The notes beneath the pieces are model-generated. The model was given only the letters and a program-made list of their open reading frames with translations. It ran no database searches and was not told where the DNA came from. Of a stretch of DNA of 64,000 bases, positions 14,101 to 24,479 are shown piece by piece. Origin of the DNA: Balanoglossus misakiensis (Eukaryota; Hemichordata). The stretch covers positions 1,178,001 through 1,242,000 of the forward strand of contig CM082583.2 of assembly GCA_040954595.2 (NCBI GenBank). The letters are read 5' to 3'. The position numbers and the translations under genes were made by a program. Within the stretch, counting starts at the first letter, position 1, and each line of letters begins with the position of its first letter.

Positions 14101-14155
14101 AGAGCGATAAAAAATGGACAGGAGAATAAAGAAAGAAAGAAAGAAAGAAAGAAAA
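5126..14155 (+). mobile_element. Head-to-tail array of six ~1.43-kb dispersed repeats
   Basis: Copies begin at about 5126, 6561, 7993, 9868, 11297 and 12718, each with ATTAAAGCTGCAAGCAGC and then GGGCCCAAGC. Each ends in GAATAAAGAAAGAAAG-type A/G-rich tails, a simple-sequence 3' tail as in non-LTR retroposons. Two subfamilies interleave: one reads CCGGGCCCAAGCTCTATTATC, the other CGGGCCCAAGCGCTGATCTTG. Copy 3 is longer (~1.87 kb) because an internal AGGTGACCCAAAAC segment is repeated. No copy holds a credible reading frame; short frames recur only because the copies are similar. Repeated motifs include AGGTCAAAGGTCA, AATCCAATATGGCCGCCA and GACCAATCACA. Tandem growth probably arose by insertion into, or recombination at, the GAAA tails. 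The family is not identified. Confidence 0.85.
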
Positions 14156-14171
14156 ACCCCAACGAAACCAA

Positions 14172-14364
14172 TAGGGCCCAAGCGCTTGCTTGCGCTTGGG
14201 CCCTAAAAATTCCAACGAAACCAATACGGGCCCAAGCCTGGCTTGGCTTGGGCCCGTAAAAAACCCCAACGAAACCAATAGGGCCCAAGCGCTGGTATGC
14301 GCTTGGGCCCTAAAAACCCCAACGAAACCAATAGGGCCCAAGCGCTGGTATGCGCTTGGGCCCT
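14172..14364. repeat. Cluster of four GGGCCCAAGC hairpins
   Basis: Near-perfect palindromes TAGGGCCCAAGCGC...GCGCTTGGGCCCTA lie at 14172-14205, 14225-14258, 14279-14312 and 14332-14364. They are separated by ~20-bp spacers reading CCAACGAAACCAATA. Stems are ~14 bp with 4-6 nt loops. One hairpin of the same type sits at 17154-17185 at the end of the inverted repeat copy, so this looks like the terminal structure of the repeat family, amplified. Confidence 0.8.
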
Positions 14365-14405
14365 AACAATATTGAAAATCATTTGCCGAACTATTGAAAC
14401 TGGGC

Positions 14406-14503
14406 ACACACACAGACACACACGCACACACACACACACACACACAGACACATACACACACACACACACACACAGACACACACACACACACACACAAACA
14501 AAG
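14406..14503. repeat. (CA)n microsatellite
   Basis: About 95 bp of CACACA with scattered AGACACA interruptions, directly downstream of the hairpin cluster. Confidence 0.9.
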
Positions 14504-14815
14504 TCAACATCGTGAACATCAAAGTCAAAATAAGTCTATTTCCTAATAAAGTCATTCACTAAAAAGTCCTTAAATGATAAATCTTCCGTAAACTGTTACA
14601 CGATGTTTGTCATAAGCCATCCCTACATCGGTTTAGTATATAGTAAATATGACATACTGTCCGCACACTGATATAGAAATATTTATAAGGAATAGGAACA
14701 TTATAAAGTTGGGTTTAGCTGCTTTTTGTTTTTCTTCAGATGAATGTATAAACATTATAAACAGTCATAACTTATAATTTGAGGCACCTATCTAAAGTAT
14801 CGATAGAGCTCTTTG
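14504..14815. other. Noncoding, nothing recognised
   Basis: AT-rich sequence between the CA microsatellite and the next dispersed-repeat tail, with no frame or motif that I can support. Confidence 0.4.
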
Positions 14816-15090
14816 ACGTTTGATTTTGTGAATTACAATTTAATACATGTCTATTATATTTCAAATTTTCAAACCAAATTCAAGAGTTTGGGAATTTATT
14901 TGCAAATCTTCAGAAGAAGTTTGAAATACCAAAAGTTGACGGACGACGGACGACAGACGACAGACGGACGGATGGACAGACGACGGAGGGACACTTATCA
15001 ACCTACTGCTACAGCTCGGCTGACACAAGTGACAGCAGAGCAAAAATAAATAAATAAACAAAAAAAAAAAAAAAAAAAAAAAAAATAATA
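14816..15090 (+). repeat. Retroposon-like tail: GACGGA repeats then poly(A)
   Basis: CAAATTCAAGAGTTTGG-type sequence leads into GACGGACGACGGACGAC repeats (about 14938-14990). AAATAAATAAACA follows, then an A-run at about 15060-15085. Simple-repeat plus poly(A) tails of this kind are typical of non-LTR retroelement 3' ends. No body can be assigned. Confidence 0.5.
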
Positions 15091-15633
15091 AAAAATAAAC
15101 AAACAACAACAAAAAAGACAAAACAACAACAACAAAAAAAAAAAGCTTAGGCTGTTGAACTTGAAATCATCCTCCAACATGTCATTTTGGTATTGGGTGT
15201 ATTATACATAGTGATGATGTGTGAAGATGAGAAAGTCAACAAAACTGTTTCCCAAAGGGTTGTAATGATGGCCCCTTAGCCCCTCGGGCCCATATAAAGT
15301 ACTGTTTCCATCCGTTTTAACCTCTTCATAGGCCCTTCTGCCCCTCGGGCCAAATTAATGGACCTGGGGACCATCTTTTCCACCAATATCACCTTTTACA
15401 TTCAACCAGGTCTTCTTTCACCGTCGTCCAGTGAATAAAAGTTGTTGTTGTTGTTGTTGTTGTTTTATCGATACAATCCACACATTTTCTGTCGTGGTTG
15501 TCATCCTGCAAACACATGTGAAACTGATCATCAGAAACAATCTGTTTTCAAGACCCTTGTTTTATTGTTATTTGAGTACACTTCTCTATTTCCTGTATAA
15601 CTCTACCAAAAGGAGAAAACGTATTACTCGTAA

Positions 15634-15668
<35 letters not shown>

Positions 15669-15829
15669 AGAAATAAATAAAAGGAAATGCCTACAGTGTT
15701 ATCCCTTACCTTGACATTTGCTGCTCACAATTCCAGCGGTACAGTGGACACTCCATCGGCTAGCACTTTTCGTTTGATGTAGAGGTAATTCATGTTAAGA
15801 TTGTTTGTTATTTGACTTGTTGTATTTTA
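15091..15829. other. 3' flank of the RAG1-like gene, noncoding
   Basis: Contains GTT repeats (about 15438-15463) and an AAAT microsatellite (about 15620-15680). On the minus strand, CAAATGTCAAG then GTAAGG at about 15705-15715 resembles a splice donor after a short open stretch starting ATGGAGTGTCC. I could not attach it to a gene. No terminal inverted repeat for the RAG1-like gene is visible here. Confidence 0.4.
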
Positions 15830-18800
15830 TTAAAGAAATTTTCCACTCATATTTGCATAGTTTCTGAGTGATTCATTCATTTTATGATGAATTGCCTCAA
15901 CACCGTTCTCCCCTAAAAACCCAAGGCCAACTCCATATTTCTGTATCTGAGGCAGAACATGTTCCTCGAGCATGTGAAGCTTGGGTGTTATGGGTACTTG
16001 GGGAAAATGAACTCTGAGATATATAAACAACCCTCTTATGTTAGTACCTGTAAATGAAAAAAAAAAAAAAAAGAATATTGTGTATGAACGAATTACATGT
16101 ATGTAAGTATATGCAATAAAATGAGAGTGAGGACATGCTGTTTGAAAGTAGTATCTAATTCATGTATGACGTATAATCCACATATGTGTAAAGAATATAA
16201 TTATAGTATTTTACACTATTTTCAATCAACAAGATAATTCAAACACTAGGGTAACAGAATAGTCTAGTTATTTTATACTTACTCAAGGATTCTATTTCAT
16301 CACCAGTTAATGGCCTACACAGGTTATATATATTGTGACAGTTGGCAAAGAACATGAAGAGTGGTTGGTACTTGTCATATATATACTCGGCGTCCTCTAA
16401 AAGCTCTGGGCAAACATCTGTTACCACAGTTACTGGAGTTAAGCAAATCTTCTCAACATGCTGGGGCTAAACAAAGAGAAAAGACATGAAATAATACTTA
16501 TTATTTGGCATGAAGAATGCAACTATGCATTTATAGCATTCACAAAACAGCAAATTTAATGACAAAATCCTAGCCAGTTAATAACCTGTTTACAATCTGC
16601 AAGCACTGAAATGTCATAAAAAGATCACCCTTTAATAATATTTTGATCCTTGATCACATAAAATTAACCAAATTCTCAATTAGAGAGAGCAGTTAATGGT
16701 GGTTACATCAGTACATCAGTACTAATGTATTTCGACAGAAGGGAAGTTTCTTGAAAACCTCAGACACGTATACACTGACTATGAAGTGAAAAGCATGCAT
16801 GCAGGATAATTTGATGCTGACAAACCTTACAACACCTATCTACATGATTACCAACAAATGAACGCCCATGGTATGCCTGCCTGTGTACTTTTATACTGAC
16901 CAATGTCCTATCTAGTGCTCTAAAACAATAACCTACTTCAGTAGGTAACAAACTGTCTAAATCCCTGGCTTCAATTTCCTAGAAATATCAATGAGATCAT
17001 GGTTAAAAAGTTGCAGTCACTACATCTTTAGATAGGAAATATCACTAAACAAGGTATTACTATTTGTAACTTATGTTGAAACTGAAATAGCTGAATATTT
17101 TATCAATGTGAATCACAGAATCCTAATAAAACATGAACTTCATGCAACCTAGTTAGGGCCCAAGCCAAGCCAGGCTTGGGCCCTATTGGTTTCGTTGGTA
17201 TTTTTCAGTCTTTCTTTCTTTCTTTCTTTCTTTCTTTATTCTTATGTCAATTCTTTGTCGCTCTAGATCTCAGACACCACTGCAGGTGCAGTTTTCAAAC
17301 TTGCTACAGTGGTCAAGGTCAATGAGTAGTCGTGCATTGAACCCATGAATTTTTAATTAGTCACGTGACCTGGCGGCCATATTGGATTTTCTGAAAAAAT
17401 GCAAATCTCAGATCTCAGAAACTACGAGTCAGATCGACTTCAAATTTGGCGTGCAGGTAGACTACCTTCTGTCAATCATTTTTGTAATAGGAAATTATGC
17501 TGACAAAGTTGCAGTTTTTTTGCTACAATTTTTTTTCTGAAATCTGGCTTAAATTTCAAAAATCTTCTTCTCCAGAACCGGTGATAACCGAGACACGGGG
17601 TTTGGGGTATGTGGTCACCTAACTGATGTCTATCAAGTTTGCGAAGATCATTGTGATTGGTCGAAGATTTTGGCGGCCATATTGGATTTTCGAAAAACCC
17701 TAGTAAAATTTCAAAAATCTTCTTCTCAAGAACCGGCGATAACCGAGTCACAAGATTTGGTGTGTGTGGTCATTAAACAGATGTCTAACAAGTTTGCGAA
17801 GGGGATTGTGATTGGTCGAAGATTATGGCGGCCATATTGGATTTTGTGAAAAACGATTAAAAAGTAAAAATTCCCTTTCTAGCCTAAAAATTGATAGCAC
17901 AGAAATTCTTTTTATGGATATGAATCATCATATAACAAGAATAAGCTATAAATATTTTGGTAATTTTGGCAATGACCTTTGACCTACTTTTGACGCATCA
18001 TTTTTCTGCATATCTAATTCCAGGCTAACCAATAGGGCTATAAGTTTGTTTTTTGATGTATGTGGATTTGTATGCGATCAAAAAATTTCGCTACTTTTCA
18101 TGACCCCTTTGACCTCTGCTGACCTCATTAAATATGCGCATACCTAATTACAGATGAACCAATAGACCTAGAGGTTTGGTTTTTGTTGGACATGAACCAG
18201 TATTGGGTCAAATTTTTTTGCCCAAATGTTGGGTGACCTCGGATGACCTTTGACCTACTTTTGCATATCTCGACATCCACAGCAGATACAGCCTTGGCGT
18301 TTGGAGGTATGGGGCCATAATAAAAAGCCAAAGTTTTGGGTCACCTGTGACACCTGCTTAACTCATTATTTATGTGCATACCTAATTCCGGGCTAACCAA
18401 AAGGGATAGAGGTCTGGTTTTTGTTGGACATGGACCACTATGGGTCAAAATTTTCTGCCCAAATTGTGGGTGACCTCTGGGTGACCTTTGACCTACTTAA
18501 CACTATATCAACACCAAACATAGATATAACCTTGATATTTCATGGGATAAAACACAGCATTATGTTTCTACTCATTAATTACGTGCATATCTAATAATCT
18601 GATCAGATAATACAGCTTGGGCCCGGACAATGCTGCTTGCAGCTTTAATTATAATTTGTTTTGTTCCTCATCAATTTTGAAAACTGAACACTTCATAAAA
18701 GCTATACAACAGTTCACTATCTTGATCACTAGCTTATAGCGTTTGTGTAATTGTAGGGTTGCAGAATGCTGGTCACCTAATCATTGTATGTTCAGTATTA

Positions 18801-21040
18801 CCCAAAAGATTATTACCTTCTCCTCAGCACTACACAGTAACTCGACTCTTTCCTCTTTCAGTCGATGAACTTCACCCAAGGGTACATCGTCTTTGTCATC
18901 CTCATCGAGGTACCCAAAGGCGATAACACTAAAAATCTATGCTACATTAGACACAATGGTCAATGACAAACAGATTTTTGACAATTATATGAAACAGTAT
19001 CTCTCAGACAAGATACAAAAGTGATTTTTAGAAGAAAAAAAAATCCATAGTAACATTGTGATGGAATGTAATTTCACACAAGTTTTATAATGTTTGATAA
19101 CATGTGTAATCCGTATGTAGGTTTGTGTAAAATGTGTAAATATACAATGTACTAATATATAAACTGACTATACCTTTTCTATAGTTTCAATGTATGTGTT
19201 AAAGTTTGCAGGTTGAATGACAGGTTCATCCACCTCCCCTGTTGTGCTTAGTTTCTTGTATATTTTCTTGTCAAGTTCTATACACTCAGACTCAAGCATC
19301 GTAAAGAACATAAGATATACGCCGAGACTGATGTGCAGCCCTGGCACTGCTACCTGTAAAATAGACAAACATCCAATAATGCAAGTAACTGTCATAAATG
19401 GATAAAAGTCACTTCTGTCTTTTCTTTCCATTAAACAAAGACTAGGAAGAATGAATGCTATAATATTGGAGAGAATACACATTGCACTGGAGAAGAAGTC
19501 AACAGACCCCCCTACATCATATATATAGTTGCATTTCATGTGGGTTGGTTAGACTGTGTGATATAATAAGGTTGATTATAGCACATTGCTTTAAAATTGG
19601 CAGTATGTACTCACTCTTTCTATTGGGATACTTATGAGTGGAGTGCGGACACAGTTGTTGTACAGTTTTGCTTTCTTCAACACTCCACCACCATCTTTTT
19701 CATATTTATTATGGTCAGAGATGATTGATTCCAAGGTCCTAGCCTGGACTTGAGGTCTGTCTTCAGGTACCATGGAACATATGTCCTTTGTTGTCAGGCA
19801 CCACAAACAAAAGTGTTTTCCTTGGATAAAAAAAATAGATGAATCTGATCATAACTAACTTACTCATGAAATAGTATGCACCTTAACAGAATAACAAACA
19901 GGTTCACAACAACATCAAAGACAGTTAACCAGAATAATGATGACTGACTGTGTGCATGTACATGTGACAAAATTTTTACAATGTACATCTTACAATTATC
20001 AAGCACTTATCATTTGGTCCACTCAGTCCATACATTTTGGTTAGATATTCATAATCACCCATTACATGCACCTTGATTCTGAAATCTCTGCATAAACAAT
20101 AGACAAAAAAAATGTAAGTCAGTATGTGCTTAATAAATGATTGAAACTCAATTTTAAAATGTGTATAGAATAGGTGCATGTAAAAGAGGGAATGAATGGG
20201 CCAAACAGTTGATGATTACAGAAGACAGGTATGAGACAGGTAGGTAAATGGGTGATGTATGAGTCACTAGCTTACAGGTAAAATGTGTAAACTATTTTAG
20301 TATTAACATGTTAAGATGTGTTCTATGATATATTTATGGTATCTGCAATTTCAGGCTACATCACCAATGGATGAATATATGAGGGGGACTATCTAAACCT
20401 GTTATGTATTGCCCATACAAGCAAGGGTCAGATCAAACTGTTTGATTAAATACAGTATGACTTGAAATTTTGATAAAGCATACCTCCATTTAGAATAATC
20501 AAGATGGTTTACTTCAGACATTAGATGTTCAGTTGCTGTTTGGAGGTTGTGGTAGGTATCAGTGCCGCGATACATGTTTAGGATTATTGTGCTCTTGATG
20601 GAATTTGGGTGTTCAACATTGCACACCTCCAAACACGTCTTCATTAGATCGCCTCCTTTATCACCACCGACTTTAATCCAAATCTCTTCTTCTGGTATTA
20701 CTGCTCCATGCCACGTCAATTTGTCAGACCTGAATTGAAATAATTTTTAATCAGAGGTGAAGATATTAAATTGTATGCATCAACTGTTCAATCACTTTGA
20801 GAGATTGGACATTTATTAAATATGCTTCCACAACATTGAGCTATTCTGAAATTAGACAATTTAATTCTTCAAACACGAATTTATCTTCCAGTAACCTGGA
20901 TTACTTATACATGTATCTGACTGCAAGGCATGAAACTTAGGCATATTACTTATTATGTACTACGGTGTTACTGGTAGTATAATTTTATATTACTATCATA
21001 CATATAAGTCACTGTATGTGACAGTACACAACTTGTTCTA

Positions 21041-21083
<43 letters not shown>

Positions 21084-23131
21084 ATGTATGTATGTATGTA
21101 TGTATGTATGTGTTTTATCATTGTTTTCAATTGATCTCTTAGTGAATTATATTACAAATTACCTATCTAGTTCCTGAAGGTATCTGAAACAAATACTCTC
21201 CAAGTTGGTGCTAATGCTTGGTGCCAGTCTACATTCAGTGCCAAGATTTCCAGTCACTGGATTTTTCACATGGAACTGAAGGAGTAGGTTCTTGGCTGAC
21301 ACTTCAATTTCTCCAAGTAGACTCTTTGCTTCTTCCCTATCCCTATTCTCTCCAGGAAAATTTATTTTCCATTTTTTCAACCACCTATGAATACAACAAG
21401 TACATAATGCAATGGCAAATGTAAACATGAAGAAAATACACATGAGAGTGATATCATCATGACAACTTTTGGTTATGTTGTACTCATGAATCAGTAAATC
21501 AGTAAAATAAATTTTGCCTTTTATATTTCATGGTTAATGTCAATGTACCTAAATTCAAAACATACCTCCGCAATTTTCTCAACTTGTTCCATGGGATTGA
21601 GAGGTCTGCTTTGACTGCGAGTCCTGCACCAGGAGGGATTTGTGGTGTGGTCTTGAGAACATTGTTTGCTCTCCTCCATTCAGTCTGTAGTTGTGTTTTG
21701 TTGGAGAGATCATCCTCCCCACTCAAAACCCTCCTTTGAGACTCGATGTGTTGAGCTCTGCTTCTTTTTGTTGTTGAAGATGCAGTACTACTCTTTGTCT
21801 TAGGGTGAGGTGTATATGTCATATGGAATGGCTGGTTGTAGCAATGTAAATGTAGAAAGAAAAAAAAGTATTTACTAGTATGTAACAATTCATATTTATA
21901 ATATGAAAGACACATGATGCAAATGCAAACTGATTTCACAATGTAGATAACTGTAGTGTTAAAATCAATGTAGATTTATGAAATGATACTGCCAATTGAT
22001 ACATGAAAACACACTTACCCCTCCTTTTGTTTTGAATCGTACAGGTGCTCCTTTCCTACTATCATCTGTTAGATCAAGCTTTCGCTTTACACACTTAGTT
22101 GTCAGGTCTTCAAATCCAGGGGTCTGTTCAATGTTTGGAGTGTCAAGCAATATTTGGACAGCCTTATGTACGTAATGATGAGATTGTTCTCTCCTTACAA
22201 TTGGAGCAGTCTTGATCTGTGGTGGAGTTTCTACTGGTTCTACTGGTGATGGTTGTGGCAAGAGGGCATAATCATGCTCAACAAAGATTGGTACAGGCGT
22301 GGACTTAACCTGACAATTCTTAACATGATCTTTCAATTCACTAAGTTTAACAATAGCTGTACACCCTTTCCACGCATAGTCACAGGATAGCTTTAGGTCA
22401 CTAATCAAATTCATCAAGTGCACAGGAATAGGCAATATACTTGTGGGTGTGATGTCTTTCCTGCATATTGGGCATGTTGGCGAGCTATTCACCCAGTGTT
22501 TTATGCATGGAGCACAATAGATATGATGACCCTCACACATTAGCTGTATGGGTTCATCAAAAACCTCTTTGCATATTAGGCATTCTAAATTTGCTGTTAT
22601 TGAATTAAATCTTTCCACACATAAAGGAATTTGTGTCTTTAATGATTTACAAGCTTTCATTGTAATTTCCTGTTCTAAACTTTCCACTAAATTTCTGTCT
22701 ACACTGGTGCTTGCTTGTTTAGAATTAAATATATCATTTTCAGAAGCACTGGAACAAGGTGTACACTGGGACCTTTGCTTACTAGGTTTCCCCCCCCCCC
22801 CCCCCTTCTTACTGTACCTGATACACACATGGCATTCACCAGTTCTTGAGTGTTTGCACCATTCTGCAATTACTATTTTATGGCTGCAAGATTTTCCAGA
22901 CAGAGTTGCTGATTTCAAACGTCCAAGTGTCTTTTTGCATTTGTGGCAGAAATTAGCTGGGTAAGTGGCACTGCTTTCCGGACAATCGATTCCAAAATAA
23001 ATACGTAAATCCTCCTGAAAATCTGCACATTTATAAATGCGAGACGATCCTCCAGACGAGCGAATTTTATCTCCACAAATGCGACAACTACTATTGAGGA
23101 CAAGTTGATGAAAATCAAACGTTTGAGCCAT
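15830..23131 (-). CDS. RAG1 N-terminus-like/DDE transposase fusion (N-RAG-TP-like), 11 exons, 992 aa
   Basis: Exons on the minus strand: 23131-22019, 21831-21566, 21384-21163, 20729-20484, 20087-20011, 19820-19615, 19353-19174, 18936-18817, 16978-16826, 16460-16283 and 16047-15830. All phases agree (2,979 nt with the stop). Residues 16-103 hold spaced CxxC, CxxC, C..H and CxxC pairs like the zinc-binding region before the RAG1 RING. A RING follows (C184, C187, C199, H202/203, C206, C209, C220, C223), then a C2HC finger (C250, C257, H269, C273), the same order as in RAG1. The core has GGDKGG (D557), GDYEYL..MYGLSG (D627), CLWC (C646/C649), PGLHIS, RQAYHG.SFVGNH and GENGVEAIHH (E967 or E971), which I read as a DDE triad with a zinc insert. 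Known N-RAG-TP elements have this fusion; function as a DNA transposase is inferred. The fifth intron's donor is AT instead of GT (20010-20009). The stop overlaps TAATAAA, a likely polyadenylation signal. No RAG2 partner is seen. Confidence 0.82.
17154..18652 (-). mobile_element. Inverted copy of the 1.43-kb repeat in an intron
   Basis: Reverse complement of the 5.1-14.2 kb family. It opens with the hairpin GGGCCCAAGCCAAGCCAGGC...GGGCCC and CCTATTGGTTTCGTTGG, then CTTTCTTT repeats, and ends with GCTGCTTGCAGCTTTAAT. It sits between exons 8 and 9 of the RAG1-like gene, in opposite orientation to the tandem array but the same as that gene is read antisense. It carries three more copies of the AGGTCAAAGGTCA motif. 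No target duplication is evident. Confidence 0.85.
20009..20010 (-). other. Non-canonical donor (AT instead of GT) in the RAG1-like gene
   Basis: On the minus strand the exon ends ...CCAAATG and the intron begins ATAAGTGC. Phase 1 here is needed to join the next exon (GAAAACAC...), which yields a glycine before KHFCLWC. A single change of the first intron base from G to A explains the mismatch, since GTAAGT would be a consensus donor. Other nearby GT sites give the wrong phase. Confidence 0.65.
21036..21112. repeat. (TG)n/(TATG)n microsatellite in an intron
   Basis: TGTG repeats followed by TATG repeats, inside the intron between exons 3 and 4 of the RAG1-like gene. Confidence 0.9.
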
Positions 23132-23870
23132 AATTAAAGATGAACTATTCGGAATTATCGGAAATGTAAACAAATGCCGGCTACCATCAGCTGTCGGCAG
23201 AATTGAAAAGGGCGCTCTTTTTACGTAATACGTAAACAATCGATCGTTACCATGGAGCGACCGCGGCCGAGAAAGTCTGACTGCGGCCTGGTGCAAACAC
23301 TGCTTGAACTTTCACACAATGAATCACACTTCACAGTAAAATTACGTTGCATATCATAAAAAATCTTTTTAATGATAAAACGTGGCTTAAAATACATACC
23401 GTCGATCTAAAAAATAGTGTCACTTCCGGGTAATGGTCATGGTTTTGGCAAAGGGTTACGTTGACTTCGCGTGAAATATTTCATACAACATTGACGTCGA
23501 GCGACTGAACCTTTGACCCCTGAAACGTCCGAGAGTTTACGATGTCGAAACGATTATCTTCGTGCTTGACTATGCTTCCATATTTGGAAAAATACGGCAA
23601 AATGCCGGACCTGTCCGAAGGAATCCGAAATGGACGCCATCATAGTCTCGTTCGATATTACAAGTTATCGCGTTAATCTATGAGAACTACCGTGCGTTGG
23701 TTGTGTTTTCTCTACTCCAATCAGTATGTCGCCCGCACGCGATAATAACAGACGTGACCACTCATCGCCTCCTCTGCCTCCTCCCAACATCATGCTTTGC
23801 AGAAAGTCCACCAATCAAAGCACGTTCCATATATACTTAGCCATATCTCAATTTTCCACCAACTTAGGGG
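23132..23870. promoter_or_regulatory. Probable 5' flank/promoter of the RAG1-like gene
   Basis: No coding sequence is supported. An open extension of the first exon continues upstream on the minus strand to 23296, but MAQTF at 23131 is the start that places the first zinc pair near the N-terminus as in the family. The stretch is richer in CG dinucleotides (for example GGAGCGACCGCGGCCGAG at about 23254) than its surroundings, which fits a promoter. No TATA box is evident. Confidence 0.4.
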
Positions 23871-23877
23871 ACCATGT

Positions 23878-24475
23878 CTGCCTCCTCCTCTTCCTCCTCC
23901 TCCTCCTCCTCCTCCTCCTCCTCCTCCTCTTCCTCCTCCTCCTCCTCCTCCTCCTCCTCCTATTCCTCCTCCTCCTCCTCCTCTTCCTCCTCAGCTCCTC
24001 CTCCTCCTCCTCCTCAGCTCCTCCTCTTCCTCCTCCTCCTCCTCCTCCTCCTCCTCCTCCTCGGCTCCTCCTCCTCCTCCTCCTCAGATCCTCCTCCTCC
24101 TCCTCCTCCTGATCCTCCTCCTCCTCCTCCTCCTCCTCCTCCTGATCCTCCTCCTCCTCCTCCTCCTCCTCCTCCTCTTCCTCCTCCTCCTCCTCCTCCT
24201 CTTCATCCTCCTCTTCCTCCTCTTCCTCCTCAGCTCCTCCTCCTCCTCCTCCTCCTCCTCCTCCTCCTGATCCTCCTCCTCCTCCTCCTCCTCCTCAGCT
24301 CCTCCTCCTCTTCCTCCTCCTCCTCCTCCTCCTCCTGATCCTCCTCCTCCCCAAATCCGAGTGCTACGGCTCCTCCTCCTCCTCCTCCTCAGCTCCTCCT
24401 CCTCTTCCTCCTCCTCCTCCTCCTCCTCCTCCTGATCCTCCTCCTCCCCAAATCCGAGTGCTACGGCTCCAACCT
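23878..24475. repeat. Long (CCT)n polypyrimidine tract
   Basis: Almost uninterrupted C/T sequence on the plus strand, built of CTC/CCT triplets broken by CAGCTCCT and TGATCCT interruptions. The last part duplicates CCCCAAATCCGAGTGCTACG. Proline-, leucine- and serine-rich frames across it are artefacts of the triplet. It abuts the satellite array. Confidence 0.95.
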
Positions 24476-24479
24476 ATAC

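Noticed and set aside
14203-14493. Open frames through the hairpin cluster and CA tract
   Set aside because: Palindromic and microsatellite sequence only, with repeated VCVCVC or GPYWFRWG text.
15830-23131. ProtoRAG element (RAG1-like plus RAG2-like pair)
   Set aside because: No kelch-type RAG2-like frame lies nearby, no paired terminal repeats are visible, and the core motifs differ from those of RAG1.
23726-24338. Three overlapping Pro/Leu/Ser-rich open frames
   Set aside because: They are the three phases of the CCT triplet repeat and have no other sequence content.
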